Shown one piece after another: positions 53,324 to 54,282 of a stretch of 54,282 nucleotides of DNA (position 1 is the first letter of the stretch; each line of letters opens with the position of its first letter). The stretch is from Gammaproteobacteria bacterium TMED112 (GTDB taxonomy: Bacteria > Pseudomonadota > Gammaproteobacteria > Magnimaribacterales > TMED112). Below the pieces are notes generated by a model. It had not been told where the DNA came from, made no database searches, and saw only the letters and a list, made by a program, of their open reading frames with translations. The stretch lies in the NCBI GenBank assembly GCA_002170245.2, contig NHFN02000016.1, positions 1 to 54,282 of the forward strand. Reading direction: 5' to 3'. Position numbers and translations under genes: made by a program.

Positions 53324-54282
53324 ATGCATAAAAGAACAAAAATTATTGCAACAATAGGCCCATCATCTAAGTCAGAAGATATGATTTTAAAGCTCTACCA
53401 AAAGGGCATGAACGTTGTAAGAGTTAACATGTCGCATGCTTCGCTTGATGACCTAAAAGATATCTCCTCCATAGTTTCTAAATTAAATAAGAAAATTACA
53501 TCTTCCATTGGTTTAATGATTGATACTCAAGGGCCTGAGATAAGAACATCTAACTTTAAAACTGATATTACAATTAAGAAAGGTGATCACATTGTTCTGT
53601 GTGAAAAACTGAAAAATAAAAAAGCTAAAGAAATCTTAATCGATAATTTAAGTTACATTAAAGGTCTCAAGGTAGGTGGAAAGATTTCTCTTGATAACGG
53701 GTTAATTGATTTAAAAATAAAAAAAATTGCTACTGGCTGCATTCAATGTAATGCACTTGACGCTGGAGCAATTGGTGGGAAGAAGCATATTAATTTTCCA
53801 GGAGCTAAAATTAAACTTCCTACCATAACTACTAAAGATAAAAAGGATATAAAAGAAGGCATCAAATTAGGAGTTGATTTTATAGCCTTATCGTTTGCTC
53901 GAACGCACAAAGACATAAAAGAATTATCAGGTCTCATTAAAAGAGCTGAAAATAAACCAGAAATTTTTGCAAAAATTGAAGAACAACAAGGTATGGATAA
54001 TATTGAAGCTATTACAAAACATAGCGATGGATTGCTTGTTGCTCGTGGTGACTTAGGCATAGAAACTGATATTACTAACCTGCCTTATCTGCAAAGAAAG
54101 ATGGTTAGAGTAGCTCTTCAGTCAGGCAAAAAATGTATAGTTGCAACACAGTTATTGGAATCAATGATTACCAATCCTCATCCTACTCGTGCTGAGGTTT
54201 CTGATGTTGCTAATGCAGTCTATGAGGGGGCTGATGCACTAATGCTTTCCGCTGAGACTACTGTTGGGAATTTTCCACTTAG
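53324..54282 (+). CDS. pyk: Pyruvate kinase, 3' truncated by window end
   Basis: ATG 53324 opens MHKRTKIIATIGPSSKSEDMILKLYQKGMNVVRVNMSHAS...MIDTQGPEIRT...ALSFART...KIEEQQGMDNIEAI...VARGDLGIE...ATQLLESMI...PTRAEVSDVANAVYEGADALMLSAETTVG. Missing from ORF track because it runs off the end. Confidence 0.95.
   Translation, partial: MHKRTKIIATIGPSSKSEDMILKLYQKGMNVVRVNMSHASLDDLKDISSIVSKLNKKITSSIGLMIDTQGPEIRTSNFKTDITIKKGDHIVLCEKLKNKKAKEILIDNLSYIKGLKVGGKISLDNGLIDLKIKKIATGCIQCNALDAGAIGGKKHINFPGAKIKLPTITTKDKKDIKEGIKLGVDFIALSFARTHKDIKELSGLIKRAENKPEIFAKIEEQQGMDNIEAITKHSDGLLVARGDLGIETDITNLPYLQRKMVRVALQSGKKCIVATQLLESMITNPHPTRAEVSDVANAVYEGADALMLSAETTVGNFPL

Noticed and set aside
53743-54060. 105-aa minus-strand ORF near the right end
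   Set aside because: Antisense to pyruvate kinase, whose motifs run continuously across this region.

Overview
The window is a very compact, AT-rich bacterial chromosome segment that looks like a streamlined marine gammaproteobacterium (inference from gene content and order). I support about 56 features: roughly 50 protein genes, two tRNAs (Val-GAC and Leu-TAG), one clear intrinsic terminator, a partial hsp20 gene at the left edge and a partial pyk gene at the right edge. Major blocks are: (i) dsbD-like plus redoxin; (ii) an overlapping cluster of a TIGR02206/YwaF-type membrane protein, a GMC oxidoreductase, a second TIGR02206-type membrane protein and birA; (iii) accessory metabolic genes (S9 peptidase, pseudoazurin, large zinc protease, sorbosone dehydrogenase, MBL/DUF1330/acyl-CoA dehydrogenase with a divergent LysR, putA, indolepyruvate ferredoxin oxidoreductase, haloalkane dehalogenase-like hydrolase); (iv) an apparently gap-free array ccmABCDEFGH-smc-zipA-ligA-slt; (v) tandem serine hydrolases and tdh-kbl. 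The strongest oddity is the smc gene. It has both ATPase heads and sits in the conserved smc-zipA-ligA position, but encodes only 736 aa with short arms and no recognisable hinge. Other items: paired membrane paralogs flanking a GMC oxidoreductase that carries an insertion, four direct repeats spaced about 20 bp apart in a divergent intergenic region, many convergent gene pairs sharing a 4-nt palindromic double stop, candidate ATT starts, and small ORFs absent from the ORF track (ccmD and a 45-aa ORF). I saw no mobile elements, CRISPR arrays or rRNA. All family calls come from reading motifs, not from database searches.
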